Below, piece after piece: positions 24,601 through 25,247 of a DNA stretch of 25,247 nt. The position numbers were made by a program, and so were the translations under genes. Location: assembly GCA_913049755.1 (NCBI GenBank), contig CAJWXO010000008.1, positions 1 through 25,247 of the forward strand, written 5' to 3'. Below the pieces are notes generated by a model. It searched no databases and was not told the origin of the DNA. It was given only the letters and a program-made list of their open reading frames with translations. Each line of letters opens with the position of its first letter. Position 1 is the first letter of the stretch. The DNA comes from an uncultured Cryomorphaceae bacterium (GTDB taxonomy: Bacteria; Bacteroidota; Bacteroidia; Flavobacteriales; Schleiferiaceae).

Positions 24601-25247
24601 ATCCCAAAGGACCTTCATCATTTAAATCCGCATTGTAACAATATCCTAATCCCCTTGGGATGTCACAACCTATAATATCATCTAAATAATTTCCTAAATC
24701 TGGATCAAACCATGTAGAGAAATATGTATTGGTCAATCTAAATGTTGACTTATTAATAATTCGGTAGTTATTGAATGTCATATTATTGATCTCATCATTC
24801 GTAGAAAAAGCAAATGCTTGAGCTCGAATTTCAAAACCTAGAGCGCCCGCATTGGTCTCAGTGTGAACATTTCCTCTATCATTAAATACCCACCATATGG
24901 TCTGATCACCGTAAAGAACATCGGTCTCTTTTCTTCGACAATCAAAAGCTCTATCCAAGTCATAAGCAGGGTAATCCTCAAGTGGATCATAGAATTGATC
25001 TCCATCTAAGTCAATAAAAGGAGCAAGGGAGTAAGGCAATTCACCTTCAGCACCTTGTGCTGGCCAATCTAAAATAATATCCGGGATATTCCCTTCATAT
25101 CCTGGAAACTTATCGCCAGCATCACAGTCTGGATCATTTTTACAGAACAACCATGAACGATGCGTTTCAACCTCTTCACGGGTGATTATCCAATGTTGAT
25201 CATATTTGTCGCAAATCTCTTTGTTTACAGAAGCCAACCCATCTGTT
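21641..25247 (-). CDS. Giant surface protein with T9SS-like C-terminus (5' end outside the window)
   Basis: At least 1,201 residues; the frame stays open to the window edge, where the visible TTG at 25237 is almost certainly internal, because the reading continues TDGLASVNKEICD. No signal peptide is seen. Two Asp/Gly-rich calcium-binding motifs resemble thrombospondin type 3 loops: DLDGDQFYDPLED (about 77-89 from that TTG) and DGLDNDRDGCIDG (about 235-250). The final 95 residues begin VPNPYFSISLY and contain IYTVEGALVRTL and SGVYIIHI, the FlgD-like/T9SS sorting-domain pattern, but end GTLRPFDPTGF in place of the common Lys-rich end. Such proteins are exported by the type IX system to the cell surface. 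The adjacent PorV/PorQ gene supports this. The function is not known. Confidence 0.85.
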   Translation of the reverse strand, partial: TDGLASVNKEICDKYDQHWIITREEVETHRSWLFCKNDPDCDAGDKFPGYEGNIPDIILDWPAQGAEGELPYSLAPFIDLDGDQFYDPLEDYPAYDLDRAFDCRRKETDVLYGDQTIWWVFNDRGNVHTETNAGALGFEIRAQAFAFSTNDEINNMTFNNYRIINKSTFRLTNTYFSTWFDPDLGNYLDDIIGCDIPRGLGYCYNADLNDEGPLGYGLNPPAVGFDFFQGPFADYFDGLDNDRDGCIDGVRDDNGDCVAENPVTGVNERIIMSGFMYYNNTGSAFSGNPNTSAEFYNFMQSRWKNGNPLVVESPSGPGNPANGDGFTADGSGLSTLFAYPGNTFDTTGNNAPTTSQDWYESPNNSEDKRGLHNAGPFSLAPGALNFITTGVVWERDYNKSDLFASVEKILIADDKAQSLFDNCFQILNGPDAPDLEVQELDRELVLMLSYREGQNNENLDYEEIDPLIPFADNKYRFEGFQVFQLANQNASVGDRYDPSQARLIGQCDIQNGVERLINWELDPNLELLMPQDMTLENNNEGIKMSFLVSDDAFATGTDKRLVNHKPYYFTIVAYAYNEYEPFDQVLYPSGQRKPFLSGRNNVRKYEGIPHIISSESEGTIQNSAYGFSPIITRIEGIGNGGNALELDSASKSFIINNFSLDYPVYESGYGPINVKVVDPLNVPEGNYTLLFDNVGSSAMWEIQDGAGNTIANSMTSISFLNEQIIPELGLSVEIRDQENPGNDPDNERNTGIIESDISFSDPTQPWLTGVKDDDSYSPRNWLLAGQNDVTVKPGSYYSDYPDDPKSLFSNIVDGTWGPFKYVSYLGRGFDEGNSIYGMGPADSAMSAFASRMATGGLHSVDIVYTSDHTKWTRVPVLELGEDQNLTEGATRKWRLRSGASLDLVNGELVQSSTTTGWSWFPGYAIDLETGTRLNMAFGENSWMVGDNGNDMKWNPTSRLSVFPRDAVTGGYKFGGQHYLYVFAPYFQQGLSKIPLDYAGPDETASPLYTEISGMNSILNRNKITKSLMWVNIPLIDSRFDGMDPYTNMPSDAKVRIRMTQPYAKYEIDGSNNSFPKYIFNTNNVATKKGQTSVAQSALDIIRVVPNPYFSISLYENSQLDNIVKITNLPENCTINIYTVEGALVRTLKKDNPATWISWNLTNNYNVPIASGVYIIHINAPGIGEKVIKWFGTLRPFDPTGF

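Noticed and set aside
25235..25237. TTG as the true start of the giant surface protein
   Set aside because: The frame is open to the window edge and there is no signal peptide after it, so the real start is outside.

Overview
The window is AT-rich, gene-dense DNA from a non-enteric Bacteroidota, perhaps a marine Saprospiria- or Cytophagia-like lineage. The class is inference. The phylum rests on several signs: a TonB-dependent receptor with carboxypeptidase-like N-terminal repeats paired with a DUF4249 lipoprotein; a PorV/PorQ-type outer-membrane protein beside a giant secreted protein with a T9SS-like C-terminus; a DUF3127 ssDNA-binding-like protein; a greA-HIT pair; and TAnnTTTG-type -7 boxes. 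No IS element, CRISPR array, phage gene or rRNA was seen, and no stretch longer than 300 bases lacks a gene.

Region 1 (1-4479, minus strand) is the most interesting part. It is a tightly packed operon read from high to low coordinates. First comes a protein fusing a FliF-like periplasmic ring domain and a transmembrane helix to a FliG-like middle and C-terminal rotor domain. Next are an outer-membrane barrel protein with a FlgO/CsgG/TolB-N-like periplasmic domain, a small lipoprotein with a TPR-like hairpin, and a PomA/MotA-type stator subunit with sodium-type threonines. The first codons of a probable MotB/PomB gene run off the left edge. No flagellar export, rod, hook, filament, FliM or FliN gene is visible, and the FliM-binding EHPQ motif of FliG is absent. 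The set reads as a stand-alone, probably Na+-driven, envelope-spanning rotary or force-generating machine.

Region 2 (4670-6778, minus) holds a membrane-anchored protein of unknown function overlapping a secreted thioredoxin-fold protein, then a tRNA-Leu(UAG) followed by a previously missable 44-residue membrane protein and a good intrinsic terminator.

Region 3 (7022-8352, plus) holds a flavin-reductase-family protein and the DUF3127 SSB-like protein. Region 4 (8361-11444, minus) holds a tail-specific protease followed by a lone DppC/OppC-type permease.

Region 5 (11604-19560, plus) holds the TonB receptor/DUF4249 pair, a YbdG-like mechanosensitive channel overlapping ruvC, a Uup-type ABC-F ATPase and a small secreted beta-rich protein. 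ruvC and the ABC-F gene both start with TTG.

Region 6 (19590-25247, minus) holds a giant surface protein (5' end outside the window) followed by a PorV/PorQ-like protein, then greA and a HIT-family gene. All function calls are from reading motifs and remembered family features; no database search was run.
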